From positions 1 through 64,000 of IMG/VR virus record IMGVR_UViG_3300023179_000056: a stretch of 64,000 nt of DNA. One strand, 5' to 3'. This document shows, piece by piece, positions 45,601 through 56,048 of the stretch. Origin of the DNA: a virus. Under the pieces are notes generated by a model. That model worked only from the letters and a program-made list of their open reading frames with translations. It was not told where the DNA came from and made no database searches. How positions within the stretch are numbered: position 1 is the stretch's first letter; each line of letters begins with the position of its first letter. A program made the translations under genes and the position numbers.

Positions 45601-48600
45601 TGCTAACTGCTAATCCTAGCACCGTACAGGTTATTTTGCCCAACCAAGCTAGTTTGGCTGAGCAAACAGTGCTGTTGAATAACTTATGGAAATCCAGCTA
45701 CAAGATAACAAGTCCAAATATATTGACCACTGTGACTTTGCCTATAGAGGATTCGGCATTGCCCAGTGCTGGTTATGTGAATTTTGATGATGTTGATATC
45801 ACGGTATTTGATATCACAAACACTGCTGAACTAAGTGCTAATATTGACAATATCAATTTAGGAACTGACATATGGGTGGCACGTATCAACAGTTATGATT
45901 GGGGCATTTATCGAACTAGTCAGATTCCGGGATATCTTGATTCGGTTACCACAAACCTTGACGGCACCAGTGTGTTTACCTTTACTCAACCTCATGGTAT
46001 TACTACCACTGGGCGGCTGTTTATAATTCGATTCTTCTCTGACGAGGTCAATGGAGTATACAACGTACTACGTATACCAAGTATTAATCAACTGGTTGCT
46101 GAATTTAGTTTTGTCAATGCTGGGCAAATTACTGCTGTTGGCAATGGTATTGGATTTGTATTGCAAACTCAACGTGTGAAACAAGCCAGTGATGTGATCT
46201 CATTACCGTATGCCAACAGTTTGATCCCAGGTAATAAAGTATGGGTAGACAACAATGGGTTGGGTCTATGGGAAGTGTTGGAAAAACAACTAGTTTTCAC
46301 ATCCACAGACGAAATAAAAGCTGCTGTTCCACAAACCAATAGTGAATTTGGTCAAAGTGTAGCACAAAACAAAGACAATATCTATGCAATTGTTGGTAGT
46401 CCAGCATACAATTCTGGCATTGGTGCAGCATACACTTACATACGATCAACAGTTAACCCATTTGCAGAAAATTCTGTTCTTGAACTCAATGCCATAGACA
46501 CTGTCGGATACGGACGCGCAGTCAGCATTGGCAATCAGACTTGGCAAGTAATAGGCGCACCGGCCAGTGATAACAACCTAGGATATGCAGCCACGGTTTA
46601 TAGAATCCCTGGCACCAGCACTTTCATAACTTCCGGTTTGCTCACAGTTCCAGTGGTCACTGACTTGGTATATCCAGCTGAGTTTGGCTACAGCGTAGCA
46701 ATGAGCCAAGATGAGCATTGGATGTATATTGGTGCACCGGGAATTAATAAAGTTTTTGCATATGGATTGGTAGAGGTACAGACTCAAACTAAAAAATACA
46801 CAACTACCGGCACTACATCAATTTTCAATTACAGTAATTACATTGTGATTGATTCACAATATCCCAATCAGCTTACTGTGGTCTTGAACAATCAAGAATT
46901 AACAGAAGGACTTGATTATATTTTAACAGCCAGCAGTGTAGTGTTTAATTCAACACCACCAAGTGATTTGATATTACAAATCAGTCGTAGAACTTCTGCA
47001 ACTTATACCGGTGATGGATCAACACATTTGTTTTCGCTGAATGAATATTTGTACACCGCAGTCAACATCTACAGTTTTGTTGTGGCAGTCAACGGAGTAT
47101 TGCAGCGTCCAAATATTGATTACGAATTCAACGCAGACTACAGTACCACTGGTAGAGATTTAATATTCTTCACCGCACCCGCTGCCGCAGCAGTAATTAC
47201 AATAACCACCAACAGTTACTATACATTTGTTGATACGTTAGAGTTTACCATTGAATTCACAGCTTCAATCACAGGCAACACACTCTCAGTAACTGATATG
47301 CCAATTGGCTCTCCGTCTCTTGCTGTTGGCATGATTCTCAGTGGTACTGGTGTTGCACAAGGCACACGTATCACAGCACTGGTCAGCGGAACTGGTGGTA
47401 CAGGAACATATCTAGTATCACCAGGACAGACCACAGCATCTACTGTTATCACAGCTAGATTGCCCGATGATAGTAGATTTGGTGAAAGTATTGCATGTAC
47501 CATTGATGGAACTCAGATCCTCATTGGTGCACCAAATACTGATACTGGTAACGTGATAGATGCTGGTACAGTTTATGCATATGATCGTTCAGTACAAAAT
47601 TTTGTCATAACCAACGCTACTCAAACATCTTATACTGTGGATGGCGGTGTATTAATTTCACCTACTTTTGTAAATTTAAACAACAATTTCTTGGTCAATA
47701 CTGAAGACAACATAGACGGAACATTCTCTGTAAGTGGAGCCACAGTCACAGTCACAGTTCCACTGGCAGTGGGTGATGTGTTACAAGTACAACCAAACAC
47801 ATTTAGTTTATTGCAGATTGTAAATGCTAATACACCAAGTGTGGCTGCTAATTTTGGTAGCAGTGTAGACATGTGCCGATTCAGTTGCAGTGTGTACACA
47901 GGAGCACCACACGATAGTTCTGTGTTGTCACAGGCTGGATCAGTGCAACGCAACGTGAATCAAAGTCGTTTATACGGTACTACCACTAGCCAAACAGTTG
48001 ATCCTGAATTGACCCCAGGGCATAGCATCAGAATCAACAATCAACAAGTGGTATTGAGCAATCCTGATCAATGGATCGGCACAGTAATTTGGCCTGCCAA
48101 CAGCTTGGTGCAAGATACCGGATCAGTGTATCAAGCTATTCGTACTGTACCAGTTGGTGTAACACTCAATGATGTAACCTACTGGAAGCAAAGTAGCTGG
48201 GTAGCAGTATTGGCAAATGATATCAACACATCTGGCATTGCCAACGTGATAGCCAGTACTGGTGCAATTGGAACAGCAACATTTGGATTATTAACTGTAA
48301 GCGTGAAGAATGTGTCAGCAGCTGATCCCGGCAATCGTGTTACTGTATTGCCGGGTCTGACAGGAACTATATTCCAGGCCCTAGGGTTCAATACCTATGC
48401 ATACACACAAACTATTACCAGTCCGGCACCGTCAATCAACGCTAATTTTGGTGCAGCACTGAACATTGATACATCGGCTACTACACTAACAGTAGGAGCA
48501 CCGGGCGGAAACTTATATCGTCCCAACACGTTTGATCAGGGCACTACATATTTTGACGGTCGCACTACCACATTCAATGGACCGTTGTATCAAAGTGGTG

Positions 48601-51600
48601 TAGTGTACACATATGATTATCTAAGTAGTGCTTCAGACTCTGTGAGAGATCCAGGCAAGTTTGCATTTGGACAACAAATATATGATCAACGTGTGCAAGA
48701 ACTAGACCAGTTTGGTACTGCAATGGATTATACCAATGGTGTATTAATGATTGGTAGTCCAGGCAGTGATGTTGACGACAGCACTTTGAGTGAACTCAAT
48801 TATGGACGTGTGGCAATATTCAGAAACGATACACTTACGCCAGCATGGGCAGTGATACATGAACAACTGCCTGTGGTTGATATTAAATTGATCAATTCTG
48901 TATACAGTTACAGCGCCAGCACTGGTGCTAAAACCACGTTCTTTGATTTTATTGATCCATTACAAGGAAAAATCCTAAGTGCTGCCGCTGAAAATATTAA
49001 TTATACCAGTGCTGTGGATCCTGCTGCATACAATGTAGGCCCGGTGAACAACTATGGTAGAATTTGGGCCGAAACTCATGTGGGAGAAATTTGGTGGGAT
49101 ACCAACAGTGTGAGATTTGTTGACCCCAACCAAGACAACATCACTTATGCAGCTCGCCGTTGGGCACAAATATTCCCAGGATCCACTGTTGATGTATATC
49201 AATGGGTCAGCAGTGCAGTACCTCCAGCTGGATACACAGGTCCGGGCACACCACGAGATATTGTCAGTTACAATGCAACCAATGGTATAAATGCCAATGG
49301 TATTTTTACTACCACTTATTATTTCTGGGTAAAAGGTATCACCACAATCAATACCACAGCTGGCAAAACTCTCAGCATCAATGGTATTTCCAGATACATT
49401 GCAGACCCGCGCAGTTCAGGTATCCCTTATGTGGCATTCTTGAATGCCAGTTCAACTGGCATCTACAATGCAGTAAATGATATTTCTGCACAAGATACTA
49501 TACTCAGTATTGAGTTTGATCAAGAATTAACCAGCGACAATGTTCACACACAATACAGTTTGATTCCTCAAGATCGTGCCGATGGATTTCTTCCTGACAA
49601 TCTGTATCTTAAATTTATAGACAGTCTTTGTGGAGTCAATTCCACTGGTGCAGCAGTACCTGATGTGACTTTGAGTCCAGCCAATCGTTATGGCGTACAA
49701 TTCCGCCCACGACAAAGCATGTTTGAGGATAGATTCTTGGCACTAAAGAACTATTTTGGCCGAGTTAATTCAGTACTAGCACAGTATCCAATCACTGAAA
49801 TTCGTAGTTTTGCATTGTTAAACAGTAGAGAACCTGAGCCACCGGCAGGAACTGGCGCCTGGGACAAGCGGGTAGCCAATCTTGAAGAGTTAAGTTATCA
49901 AAATCTTGCATCAGTTCCGGTAGGATATCTATATCTTGTGGCAAGTGATTCAGATCAAAATGGTCTATGGACTATCTATCAAGTTACTGCAACAAAAACA
50001 TTTGCTACCTTGGATCTAGTGCGAGTACAAAACTACGATACTCGTAGATACTGGAGTTATATCAACTGGTACTTACCGGGATACAATCCTAGCAAATTGG
50101 TCATTGCCACAGTGGGGGTATACAGCGACCTCAGCAAGTTAAGTTTGTACCAAGCACCAGTGGGATCCAGTGTGCGAGTTACTGCAAACTCACAAAACAA
50201 GTGGGAAATATACCTGCGTGTGGCCACTGACACATGGGATCGTGTGGCTCTACAAGATGGTACTATAAAAATTTCTGCTGAATTGTGGGATTATCAATTG
50301 GGTCGCTTTGGTTTTGATACCGAAGTGTTTGATGCACAATACTTTGATCAAGAACCTGTAATTGAAACACGACGAATCATACAAGCAATCAATCAAGAAC
50401 TATTAGTAGACGAACTGTTGATTGATCGCAACCGTGCATTGATCCTGATGTTTAATTTTGTACTCAGTGAGTTTGAATCTCCTGATTGGTTGTCAAAGAC
50501 TTCATTGATTGATGTGGATCATACTATTCGTGAATTGGTTGCATTCCAAACATATCAACGAGACAATCAAGATTTTGTGTTGGATTACATCAAAGAAGTC
50601 AAACCGTATCATGTACAAATACGTGAATTCAATTTGATTTACAATGGTTTAGATAGCTATCAAGGGTCGCCAACTGACTTTGATGTACCTGCATATTACG
50701 ACACTGATGTAATCCCCAATCAGTTTGTGAGTCCTATTCTGACTCCTTATACTGTGAGCACAGCACAGGGTACTGGGACTCCGGATGACGCCAGTGACGC
50801 TGCATCTGACAGTTTGATATGGCAAGCACAGCCTTGGAATTTCTGGTATCAAAATCACACTCTGGCAGTGGTAGGTGCATCGGTAGCAGCAGCAGGATCA
50901 GGATACACTGTGGCCCCAGTGGCCACAGTTACCGGCGATTGTGTTACCCCTGCCGAACTAACAGTGACCATAAACAGTGCTGGGCAATTGACTGGAGTTG
51001 TAGTGAACAATCCTGGAGTGGGATACACTACCACTGCGTTGATAACCCTGAGCGGCGGCAATGGAACTGGAGGACAGTTGGTAGCAGTAATGGCCGGCCC
51101 AGGTGTTGGAACAGATCAAAATCCAATGGCAGCAAACAGCGGCGACACACAGTATTATAATCTGGTGCGCAGTTTCAATCTCACAATGAAATATGATAGA
51201 TATCAATATGTATCAACCATTGTGGATTGGGAGCCCAATGTGAACTATGACACTGGCACACAAGTTCGCTATGACAATCGTGTGTGGTCTGCAAATAGCC
51301 CTGACTCAACAGCGGTCAATTCTCAAACATTTGACCCTGCAGACTGGCTATTGGTCGATGCTGCCACATTGAGTGGTGTAGATCGTACCATGGGACTGTA
51401 TGTGCCCACAGTGAACCAACCTGGGTTGGATCTGGGTCAGTTGATCAGTGGTATAACTTACCCAGGTGTACAAGTGAGTGCGCCGACATTTGGACAAAAT
51501 ACTGGTTTTGATGTGGGCAATTTTGATATAAATCCATTTGATAATATTGCATATGGACCTGAGGGACTACCTACATATGATCCGGGCATACTGGACGTTA

Positions 51601-52475
51601 TCTATCAAAGCAGATTCTCGGATATCTATTTGGGTCTGCGTGCCACAGACATCAATGTGGTTGGTGGAGAATTTGTTGGTCCTTTTGAAAGCCATGCACC
51701 AGAAGAGCTGATTCCCGGATCAGCATTTGACACCTTGGATTTCCGTGTGTTCACTCAAGTGAGTGTGGTAGCAGAATTGTTTGGTGATTTGGTGGTGCCA
51801 GAATCAGTGGATTTTAGAATTTTCCAAGACATGCGAGGCGCACAGGCCACTTACCGAATCACGCCTGATACCACAACCGTGCTCACACAAAAATTGTTTA
51901 AAGATCAAGACACAATACATGTTGCAGATGCCGCAGCACTGGCACAACCCAATTTGCAAGCCAACATCTGGGGTGTGATCACCATAAACGGTGAACGCAT
52001 TATGTATCGTGAGATTGACACCAACAACAACACTGTGAGCAGTTTGTTGCGTGGCACAGCAGGTACCGCAGTGGCCGAGCATGACTTGGGTTCCACTGTG
52101 TATAACATCAATAATGGCAACTTGGCGCCAGTTGAATATCAAGATCACGTGGTGTATACCAATACTTTAGCTGATGGCAGTACCACAACATTCTCAGCAC
52201 CAAATATCGATCTCAGTGCATTGACTGTGAGTTTTGCTGAACAAGCCATCTTGGTGTATGTGGCAGGCATACGGGTGTACACTGGATACACTGTGGATTC
52301 TGTGGCACCTGCAACCATAACATTTGGCACAGCACCTGCTGCTGGTTATGAAGTTTCCATACTGGTACGTCAAGGATTTGGTTGGTATCAACCAGCAGCT
52401 GGCAATCCATCAGACGGCACAGCTCTGCAGGTCACCCAAACCGACGCCGCAAGGTTCTTCCGAGAACAAAATTAA
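39609..52475 (+). CDS. Giant baseplate protein (4288 residues), gp7-position, with FG-GAP-like propeller repeats
   Basis: A 12.9-kb uninterrupted gene. The N-terminus ([39 protein letters not shown]) and the position right after gp6 resemble gp7-type wedge proteins of marine T4-like phages; T4 gp7 has 1032 residues. Two copies of a domain with [16 protein letters not shown] or [18 protein letters not shown] lie near residues 815-879 and 2551-2617. Seven FG-GAP-like units (FGQSVAQ, GYGRAVS, FGYSVAM, FGESIAC, FGSSVDM, FGAALNI, FGTAMDY, each followed by a [IVT]-G-[AS]-P) lie between about 2246 and 3060. The C-terminal third has [16 protein letters not shown]. It probably forms a large wedge arm that also displays adhesion domains. 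Confidence 0.8.
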   Translation: MATTKSVDFLPPIFQTSTNKQFLSATLDQLVQEPEFKKTQGFVGRHVGPGVNPNDYYVVEPTAARSNYQLEPGVISLVPDTDTIADAVTYPGITDAIGRQGGFTNNSSRLYTSDYYTWDPFINFDKFTNYSQYYWLPGGPISVGVSGTTIPTTATYDVTRTDAYYEFSSLPGQNPVITLVRGGTYKFAVNQAPDAFWIQSDPGVNGRLPYAPNISSRTVLGVTNNGEDSGTITFSVPYKTAQQFYYDLTLAPTITVAGQVDLVTNIDYNQINGALVAAFFASYPSGIDGITNLQNRTVVFNNTTAPTDVYQIQYIGTGPSQTIQLVPVLSVPSLNKFTIMFGAEWSNTQWYLNASGYFEQIPLLTAVQDLLWYQDSTNPEIFGQIRLVDQTQAASINVVTDILGKKNYTSPNGVVFTNNLKITFEGTVFPASYQAQTYYVAGVGTAIQLLLETDYVTPEIAHTASIPWDFVPWDSANWDGTLNQPLDPDYITIALDSPDLNAWTRSNRWFHIDVINAAAAYNNTIPVLDNAFRAKRPIIEFRGGTRLYNMGTESKDPINIIDLNQTDALSNVNGTTEYYIDGYQLQQGSRVIFARDADLAVRDKIYVVNFVSPASVPLPDSSLVDQPIIDLVPADDALALIDQCVVCLSGNTLQGVTFYYDGTQWIRAQQKTEVNQNPMFDVYDQAGYSLGNRVVYPSSTFSTVKNNIGTVTGGSPLFSYAIGPGTVADTVLGFPLRYLSLNNIGDIVFDNNLYADTFIYVKDNIQQTANISIGHVRQYENRTVYAKELGWQKAAVKSQVYQQFNFTYSTTLVTASISGTTLTVTQGPATGSLLIGQSISGKGVVPGTQITGLLTGTGGTGTYTVTPAQTVLSEIITATTPLILDVAAVPTGMIPSVKVYATSVSQNYSSLFQDPGNYTVTTTDNTTTIRFNPTTKIVQGDIVEVLVLSDQTSAVGFYQVPVNLENNPLNGNNPYFTLGTIRTHYDTIAQNLVNLTGPVNGANNSRDLGNIVPYGLSILQQSSPMTLAGYFLRKPDYDIFASLAFNSREYEKFKAQFLNTAVQGDYTNMTVAEILNAVFSEINTGQTSSNPFYWSDMLPTGTVYTQLQTTVTPITGLVFDLTQVYNYTSANYQALLVYINDRLLTRNIEYVVSTDAPVITILIPLAVGEVVTIQEYEATFGSYVPNTPTKLGLYPAYVPEIFLDETYVTPTVVIRGHDGSITRAFGDFRDQLLLEFETRIYNNLKLDNNPVPLTAAEVIPGQFRTTDYSLLEIQDILNQDFLTWVGWNKLDYKTQDYIPANEFTWNYSTASNKLTSDPLLIGAWRGIYNYFYDTIYPATRPWELLGFSERPSWWENQYGPAPYTSGNLVLWGDLAAGLVRDPVAAYVRPEYIRPELLQVIPVDSEGQLLSPQQVVVGNFNTADFRKSWTAGDDGPVENAWRTSSAYPFAIMRLLALTRPAEFFSLFADRDLYRFDTDYDQYLYNNRYRLDANGVEVYGNGISKASYIDWIVDFNRVSGINSTAALTADLKNLDVRLCYRMASFTGKNLLELYTEKSSPNSLNSNLLLPDDSYNLLFYKNVPFAQLTYSSVIVQSTATGWAVYGYNMSQPYFNILQSRVNGNLGTISAGNSTVRVPVTYTNNVVQIPYGYVFTNQTLVADFLLSYGALLQSQGVVFNTLENGYVLDWNQMVSEFLYWSNQGWDTGSIINLNPGASKLIVERPGAIVDSIAVQTVENMVLNADRVPFNARDLVIERLDNTFTITSLTTETINFLNIKFTSYENMIVLDNTSIFADLIYNPITGARQSRIRLVGWTTTEWNGQLNAQGFILNQDDIKPWDPLKKYSRGEIVKWKNTYYSAIDIVQPSAEFDINNWRVSNYTSIQQGLLPNLANKSNQLANSYNIYTANLELNQDLFSYALIGWKPRQYMVNLELDSTSQVSLYQQFLGTKGTVRAADIFSFADIGHGPTQYQIYENWAILRGVYGANANRSFYELQLNEALLTANPSTVQVILPNQASLAEQTVLLNNLWKSSYKITSPNILTTVTLPIEDSALPSAGYVNFDDVDITVFDITNTAELSANIDNINLGTDIWVARINSYDWGIYRTSQIPGYLDSVTTNLDGTSVFTFTQPHGITTTGRLFIIRFFSDEVNGVYNVLRIPSINQLVAEFSFVNAGQITAVGNGIGFVLQTQRVKQASDVISLPYANSLIPGNKVWVDNNGLGLWEVLEKQLVFTSTDEIKAAVPQTNSEFGQSVAQNKDNIYAIVGSPAYNSGIGAAYTYIRSTVNPFAENSVLELNAIDTVGYGRAVSIGNQTWQVIGAPASDNNLGYAATVYRIPGTSTFITSGLLTVPVVTDLVYPAEFGYSVAMSQDEHWMYIGAPGINKVFAYGLVEVQTQTKKYTTTGTTSIFNYSNYIVIDSQYPNQLTVVLNNQELTEGLDYILTASSVVFNSTPPSDLILQISRRTSATYTGDGSTHLFSLNEYLYTAVNIYSFVVAVNGVLQRPNIDYEFNADYSTTGRDLIFFTAPAAAAVITITTNSYYTFVDTLEFTIEFTASITGNTLSVTDMPIGSPSLAVGMILSGTGVAQGTRITALVSGTGGTGTYLVSPGQTTASTVITARLPDDSRFGESIACTIDGTQILIGAPNTDTGNVIDAGTVYAYDRSVQNFVITNATQTSYTVDGGVLISPTFVNLNNNFLVNTEDNIDGTFSVSGATVTVTVPLAVGDVLQVQPNTFSLLQIVNANTPSVAANFGSSVDMCRFSCSVYTGAPHDSSVLSQAGSVQRNVNQSRLYGTTTSQTVDPELTPGHSIRINNQQVVLSNPDQWIGTVIWPANSLVQDTGSVYQAIRTVPVGVTLNDVTYWKQSSWVAVLANDINTSGIANVIASTGAIGTATFGLLTVSVKNVSAADPGNRVTVLPGLTGTIFQALGFNTYAYTQTITSPAPSINANFGAALNIDTSATTLTVGAPGGNLYRPNTFDQGTTYFDGRTTTFNGPLYQSGVVYTYDYLSSASDSVRDPGKFAFGQQIYDQRVQELDQFGTAMDYTNGVLMIGSPGSDVDDSTLSELNYGRVAIFRNDTLTPAWAVIHEQLPVVDIKLINSVYSYSASTGAKTTFFDFIDPLQGKILSAAAENINYTSAVDPAAYNVGPVNNYGRIWAETHVGEIWWDTNSVRFVDPNQDNITYAARRWAQIFPGSTVDVYQWVSSAVPPAGYTGPGTPRDIVSYNATNGINANGIFTTTYYFWVKGITTINTTAGKTLSINGISRYIADPRSSGIPYVAFLNASSTGIYNAVNDISAQDTILSIEFDQELTSDNVHTQYSLIPQDRADGFLPDNLYLKFIDSLCGVNSTGAAVPDVTLSPANRYGVQFRPRQSMFEDRFLALKNYFGRVNSVLAQYPITEIRSFALLNSREPEPPAGTGAWDKRVANLEELSYQNLASVPVGYLYLVASDSDQNGLWTIYQVTATKTFATLDLVRVQNYDTRRYWSYINWYLPGYNPSKLVIATVGVYSDLSKLSLYQAPVGSSVRVTANSQNKWEIYLRVATDTWDRVALQDGTIKISAELWDYQLGRFGFDTEVFDAQYFDQEPVIETRRIIQAINQELLVDELLIDRNRALILMFNFVLSEFESPDWLSKTSLIDVDHTIRELVAFQTYQRDNQDFVLDYIKEVKPYHVQIREFNLIYNGLDSYQGSPTDFDVPAYYDTDVIPNQFVSPILTPYTVSTAQGTGTPDDASDAASDSLIWQAQPWNFWYQNHTLAVVGASVAAAGSGYTVAPVATVTGDCVTPAELTVTINSAGQLTGVVVNNPGVGYTTTALITLSGGNGTGGQLVAVMAGPGVGTDQNPMAANSGDTQYYNLVRSFNLTMKYDRYQYVSTIVDWEPNVNYDTGTQVRYDNRVWSANSPDSTAVNSQTFDPADWLLVDAATLSGVDRTMGLYVPTVNQPGLDLGQLISGITYPGVQVSAPTFGQNTGFDVGNFDINPFDNIAYGPEGLPTYDPGILDVIYQSRFSDIYLGLRATDINVVGGEFVGPFESHAPEELIPGSAFDTLDFRVFTQVSVVAELFGDLVVPESVDFRIFQDMRGAQATYRITPDTTTVLTQKLFKDQDTIHVADAAALAQPNLQANIWGVITINGERIMYREIDTNNNTVSSLLRGTAGTAVAEHDLGSTVYNINNGNLAPVEYQDHVVYTNTLADGSTTTFSAPNIDLSALTVSFAEQAILVYVAGIRVYTGYTVDSVAPATITFGTAPAAGYEVSILVRQGFGWYQPAAGNPSDGTALQVTQTDAARFFREQN

Positions 52476-52483
52476 GCTAAATA
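52476..52483 (+). promoter_or_regulatory. Late-promoter-like element GCTAAATA
   Basis: GCTAAATAAATC overlaps the giant gene's stop and ends five bases before the small gene's ATG at 52488. Confidence 0.35.
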
Positions 52484-52487
52484 AATC

Positions 52488-52634
52488 ATGAAGCAAAATC
52501 AGCAGATCACCCCACAGACGCCACGCCAGGCACCAGTAGCTCGCCCAGACGAGCGTGGTGCTATTGCAGTATCAGGATTTTTAAAGATCTCTGATCCTGT
52601 GACCAAACAAATATTTGTGGAGAAAAAAGCATGA
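52488..52634 (+). CDS. 48-residue protein duplicating the start of the next gene product
   Basis: A short gene from the ATG at 52488 to a TGA that overlaps the next ATG (ATGA at 52631). The first half is Gln/Pro-rich (QQITPQTPRQAPVARPDERG). The second half, SGFLKISDPVTKQIFVEKK, aligns with QGFVKIFDPKSGEVFVDKK at residues 8-26 of the next protein, so it looks like a paralogous or split-off strand module. Its tight coupling and its place behind the giant baseplate gene support translation. No function is known. Confidence 0.65.
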   Translation: MKQNQQITPQTPRQAPVARPDERGAIAVSGFLKISDPVTKQIFVEKKA

Positions 52635-53242
52635 TAATACCAGTTCAGATACAAGGGTTTGTAAAGATTTTTGATCCAAAATCTGGTGAAGTTTTTGTAG
52701 ACAAAAAGAATTCAATACACTATGAAAACATGAGTATTTCTCTAGCCCAGACACTAAGCAATAGAACTCTAGCCCAAGGTGGCGGATGGATTTATGCCAT
52801 GGCATTCGGCAACGGTGGAAGTTCAGTTGACCCCACTGGTGTGATCACATATTTGCCACCCAATACCACCGGTGTCAATGCAGACCTGTACAATGAAACT
52901 TTTGCCAAGGTAGTAGATGACAATTCTGCTGCTGACACTGATGTGACCAACAATTATCTACAGGTGTTGCACACCTCCGGGCAGGTGTACACTGATATTC
53001 TGGTGAGTTGTTTGTTGGACTATGGCGAGCCGCCAGGACAACAGCCTTTTGACAATTCAACCAATTTCAATGGAGAATATGTGTTTGACGAGCTGGGACT
53101 CAAAGCTGTAAACGGAGACACTACCAATCTTCGACTGATAACACATGTGATTTTTCACCCAGTACAAAAAAGTCTAAATCGCCAGATACAAATTGACTAT
53201 ACTGTGCGAATTCAAACACTAACTAACCTAAGCACAACATAA
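52631..53242 (+). CDS. Virion structural protein (gp8-position)
   Basis: A 203-residue protein. Residues 6-30 form a beta-hairpin (IQGFVKIFDPKSGEVFVDKK), then HYENMSISLAQTLSNR and WIYAMAFGNGGSSVDPTGV, followed by strands DILVSCLLDYGEPPGQQPF and FDELGLKA and the final LITHVIFHPVQKSLNRQIQI. The DPxSGxVxVxKxN hairpin and the closing VIFHPVxKSxNRxIxIDYT pattern are common in structural proteins of marine T4-like phages. In T4 gp8 follows gp7, but I cannot show homology to gp8. Confidence 0.6.
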   Translation: MIIPVQIQGFVKIFDPKSGEVFVDKKNSIHYENMSISLAQTLSNRTLAQGGGWIYAMAFGNGGSSVDPTGVITYLPPNTTGVNADLYNETFAKVVDDNSAADTDVTNNYLQVLHTSGQVYTDILVSCLLDYGEPPGQQPFDNSTNFNGEYVFDELGLKAVNGDTTNLRLITHVIFHPVQKSLNRQIQIDYTVRIQTLTNLSTT

Positions 53243-53244
53243 AT
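53237..53244 (+). promoter_or_regulatory. Late-promoter-like element CATAAATA
   Basis: CATAAATATG lies about 50 bases upstream of the fibre ATG at 53295, overlapping the previous stop. Confidence 0.4.
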
Positions 53245-53294
53245 ATGTGTAGACAAACAGGTAACACACACCTATAAGATTTGGAGCAAGCAAT

Positions 53295-54686
53295 ATGTCA
53301 TATACAATCACTCTTACCGATGGTTCAACGTTCGCAACAATACCTGACGGAACCATCAACACCAGCTCAAGCATGACCCTGGTGGGCAAAAACTACGCTG
53401 GTTACGGACAGTTCATCAATGATGACATCATTCGTTTACTGCAAAATGGAGCAAATACCACAGCACCGGGGGCACCGCTGCAAGGTCAATTATGGTACGA
53501 TCAAACCACAAACACCATGAAGATGTACTCCGGTAGTGCATTTAAGATTATTTCGGGTGCCACTTCCAGCGCCACAGCACCTTCTGTGTCCAATGTGGCA
53601 GGAGATTTGTGGTACGACAATGTAAATGCTCAGCTGAAAGTATACAGTGGTAGTGCCTGGTTGTTGGTGGGCCCGGCCTATACTGGAAATACCGGTGTGA
53701 GCGGAGCAATTGTCACAACCATTACAGACACCAATGCCATAAGTCATGTGGCTGTGGAAATGTATGTTGCTGATGCAGTTGTGGGCATTTTCAGCAAGGA
53801 TGCTGCATATACCCCTGTTACACCGCCAGCAGGTGGCGGCTGGACCGGTAGTAAACAAGTGCAGCCAGGGTTGACCATGTCTGGTGCAATTTCTGGTGTA
53901 ACTCCATTGTTTCAGGGCACAGCCAACAACGCCAATTACCTGGGCGGAACAGCAGCGTCGGGATTTTTGCGCACCACCACCAACCAAACCATGACAGGTA
54001 CATTGGGTATCTTGAATGATACTGGACTGTCGGTGGGTGCAAGTTCCAGTTTTCGAGTTTCGGTAACTGGGTCAGATGTGTATGTGCGCAATCAAATATC
54101 CAATGGCAATTTGAATATACAAGCCAATGTGGGCGGAACCACAACCACAGTCATTGGCGTCAATGGCAGCACCGGCACAGTTAGTATTCCTACTGTTTCG
54201 GTAGGAAACATTGTTAATGCCAATGCCAATGGTGTTGGCAATATTGGAAGCAGTAGCGGTTATTTCAACAAGGTATTTGCACAAGCTACCACAGCACTTT
54301 ATGCCGACGTTGCAGAACGTTTTGCTGCTGATGAAATCTACGAGCCGGGCACTGTGGTTGAACTGGGTGGATCTGCAGAAATCACAAGAGTGCTAATGGA
54401 TGCCAGCGACAATGTATTTGGAGTTATTTCTACCCAGCCTGCATTTACCATGAATGGCGGTGCAGGGGATGACAATACTCACCCGCCAGTTGCCATGACT
54501 GGTCGTGTGCCTGTTCGTGTGACAGGTATTGTAAACAAAGGTGATCGATTGATCTCTGCAGGTGATGGTATTGCTCGTGCTGCATTGGCTGGCGAAGCAA
54601 CTGCATTTAATGTGATTGGTCGTGCATTATCCCACAAGCCCACCACAGGGGTAGGTACTGTAGAAGCCATTGTCACAATAAAATAA
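53295..54686 (+). CDS. Tail fibre protein with C-terminal G2-peptidase-like chaperone domain
   Basis: A 463-residue protein. Residues 1-130 carry repeated short strand modules (PLQGQLWYDQTTNTMKMYSG; VAGDLWYDNVNAQLKVYSGS), the pattern of fibre attachment domains. Residues 190-340 are shaft repeats (NYLGGTAASGFLRTTTNQTM; GTLGILNDTGLSVGASSSFR). The C-terminal 125 residues, starting ALYADVAERFAADEIYEPGT and continuing with NVFGVISTQPAF and PVRVTGIVNKGDRLIS, resemble the Peptidase_G2 / intramolecular chaperone region that trims itself after fibre trimerisation. A catalytic Ser was not identified with certainty. A CATAAATA site precedes the gene. Confidence 0.7.
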   Translation: MSYTITLTDGSTFATIPDGTINTSSSMTLVGKNYAGYGQFINDDIIRLLQNGANTTAPGAPLQGQLWYDQTTNTMKMYSGSAFKIISGATSSATAPSVSNVAGDLWYDNVNAQLKVYSGSAWLLVGPAYTGNTGVSGAIVTTITDTNAISHVAVEMYVADAVVGIFSKDAAYTPVTPPAGGGWTGSKQVQPGLTMSGAISGVTPLFQGTANNANYLGGTAASGFLRTTTNQTMTGTLGILNDTGLSVGASSSFRVSVTGSDVYVRNQISNGNLNIQANVGGTTTTVIGVNGSTGTVSIPTVSVGNIVNANANGVGNIGSSSGYFNKVFAQATTALYADVAERFAADEIYEPGTVVELGGSAEITRVLMDASDNVFGVISTQPAFTMNGGAGDDNTHPPVAMTGRVPVRVTGIVNKGDRLISAGDGIARAALAGEATAFNVIGRALSHKPTTGVGTVEAIVTIK

Positions 54687-54698
54687 TAGGAAACCAGC

Positions 54699-55688
54699 AT
54701 GACATATTCAACAGGCGGATTAATCCAAGCATCGGACTTCAATGGTTTTGCAAGCAGTCTAAATGACGTATGGGGCACAGGCAGCGGAGACAGTGGATGG
54801 GGGCAAACAGCTATTCCCACAGTGAGTTCAAATGGTACAGTGACTGCTACCAACTGGGCCACATTGATCAACAATCTTTCCACAGCAGCTGGTCAAACTA
54901 ATACTGGGTTAACGGTTCGAACCGCACCAGTCGCGGGCAATATTATTTCTCCCTTTATCAATTTGGGCACTGACATTGCCAATGTCGGTACTAACCGTGG
55001 AAATGCAAGGTTTACTGGCAGCAGCATTAACTCCTGGAGCGGTACAGTTTCTAAAACCACTAGCACCGTCGAGGGCCCAAGTCACAACTGGGCACTAACT
55101 TGGGATCACACCATAACATTTCCCAGTGCCAACCAAGCTAGATATTTTTGGAACGCGGGAGGGTTGGTTCAAATCATCATGAGCAAAACCTCCACTGGTC
55201 TGGCCAACGATGCATCATGGAACAGTTTTATATCAAACATGGGCACTTTTTATTTAAGTGGTAGAGTCAACAATGCTTCTCAGTCCATTGGTGGTCAGAC
55301 ATTTACAGGATTCACAAGATATCTTGGTACAGGTACCCCCACCGTGTTCAATTCAACCACTGGATGGTGGCAGTTACCACCTAATATTGGTTATTCACTA
55401 CTGTGGTCGATCTATAACAATGCTCCATACTCCCTTGAGCAGGTTATTATATCTGCGGGTATTCAAGGTACAAGTACTTTGATTCGGACCGTTTGGCAGC
55501 AATACGCGAATTTCAGTTCATCTTATGATGCTACTATAAGTGGTGGCACACCGACCAACAGCCCGTTTGGTGGTTATGGCACAGCACCAACTGTATTATG
55601 CACACCAATTCTACCAGACACCAGTTATCTGCCCACTAATTCATGGGGAACTCCTACTGTGACTGCTTCTGTTATACAGTCAGGCTAA
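54699..55688 (+). CDS. Virion protein, probable fibre component
   Basis: A 329-residue protein rich in Ser, Thr, Asn, Gly and Trp. The N-terminus TYSTGGLIQASDFNGFASSL with a following WGTGSGDSGWGQ marks a small repeated module (IQASDFNGF then WATLINNLSTAAGQ) seen in receptor-binding and decoration proteins of marine myoviruses. Later strands include LSGRVNNASQSIGGQTFTGF and SLEQVIISAGIQG. No enzyme motif. It lies 12 bases after the fibre gene and is the last gene before a sigma70 promoter, so it probably ends the late baseplate/fibre operon. Confidence 0.55.
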   Translation: MTYSTGGLIQASDFNGFASSLNDVWGTGSGDSGWGQTAIPTVSSNGTVTATNWATLINNLSTAAGQTNTGLTVRTAPVAGNIISPFINLGTDIANVGTNRGNARFTGSSINSWSGTVSKTTSTVEGPSHNWALTWDHTITFPSANQARYFWNAGGLVQIIMSKTSTGLANDASWNSFISNMGTFYLSGRVNNASQSIGGQTFTGFTRYLGTGTPTVFNSTTGWWQLPPNIGYSLLWSIYNNAPYSLEQVIISAGIQGTSTLIRTVWQQYANFSSSYDATISGGTPTNSPFGGYGTAPTVLCTPILPDTSYLPTNSWGTPTVTASVIQSG

Positions 55689-55707
55689 AACTCATCCGGG
55701 CTCAGAG

Positions 55708-55736
55708 TTGACTGTTGTGTTGTTTTTGTTTATAAT
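55708..55736 (+). promoter_or_regulatory. Strong sigma70-type promoter for the right-hand cluster
   Basis: TTGACT, exactly 17 bases, TATAAT on the plus strand. Transcription would start about seven bases later, at or next to the ATG at 55743, so the first mRNA could be leaderless or nearly so. Confidence 0.8.
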
Positions 55737-55742
55737 ATCTCA

Positions 55743-56048
55743 ATGAATACAGATGATTTACTTGCTCATGCAAAATCACGGTTTGATCATGTGGCTGCAC
55801 GCCGTGTGTTGAAGGAAAAATACGAAGCCAAAATGTTGTTTGCACATGCCGGAGGCATGTGGCGCGCAGGCCCTGACCTAATTGCATTGTGTAATGCTTG
55901 CGCAACACAACAAGTGGTATTGCTAGATCTTTATGAAAACCCGGTCAAAGTAAATGCAGCAGATCTACAGGCATTGGCTCAGAGTTGTTGGCAAGAACAA
56001 ATGAATGCCTGGCTGGTAGAGTATGAACATCTGAATAAAAAACGATGA
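55743..56048 (+). CDS. Small conserved phage protein of unknown function
   Basis: A 101-residue protein, helical and Ala-rich: DDLLAHAKSRFDHVAARRVL, then KEKYEAKMLFAHAGGMWRAG. The NFDH/KEKYxAK and FAHxGGMWRAGP pattern is familiar from small proteins of unknown role in marine T4-like phages. No catalytic motif or membrane segment is seen. It is the first gene of the right-hand cluster and its stop overlaps the next ATG (ATGA), so it is co-translated with a glycosyltransferase-like gene. Confidence 0.6.
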   Translation: MNTDDLLAHAKSRFDHVAARRVLKEKYEAKMLFAHAGGMWRAGPDLIALCNACATQQVVLLDLYENPVKVNAADLQALAQSCWQEQMNAWLVEYEHLNKKR

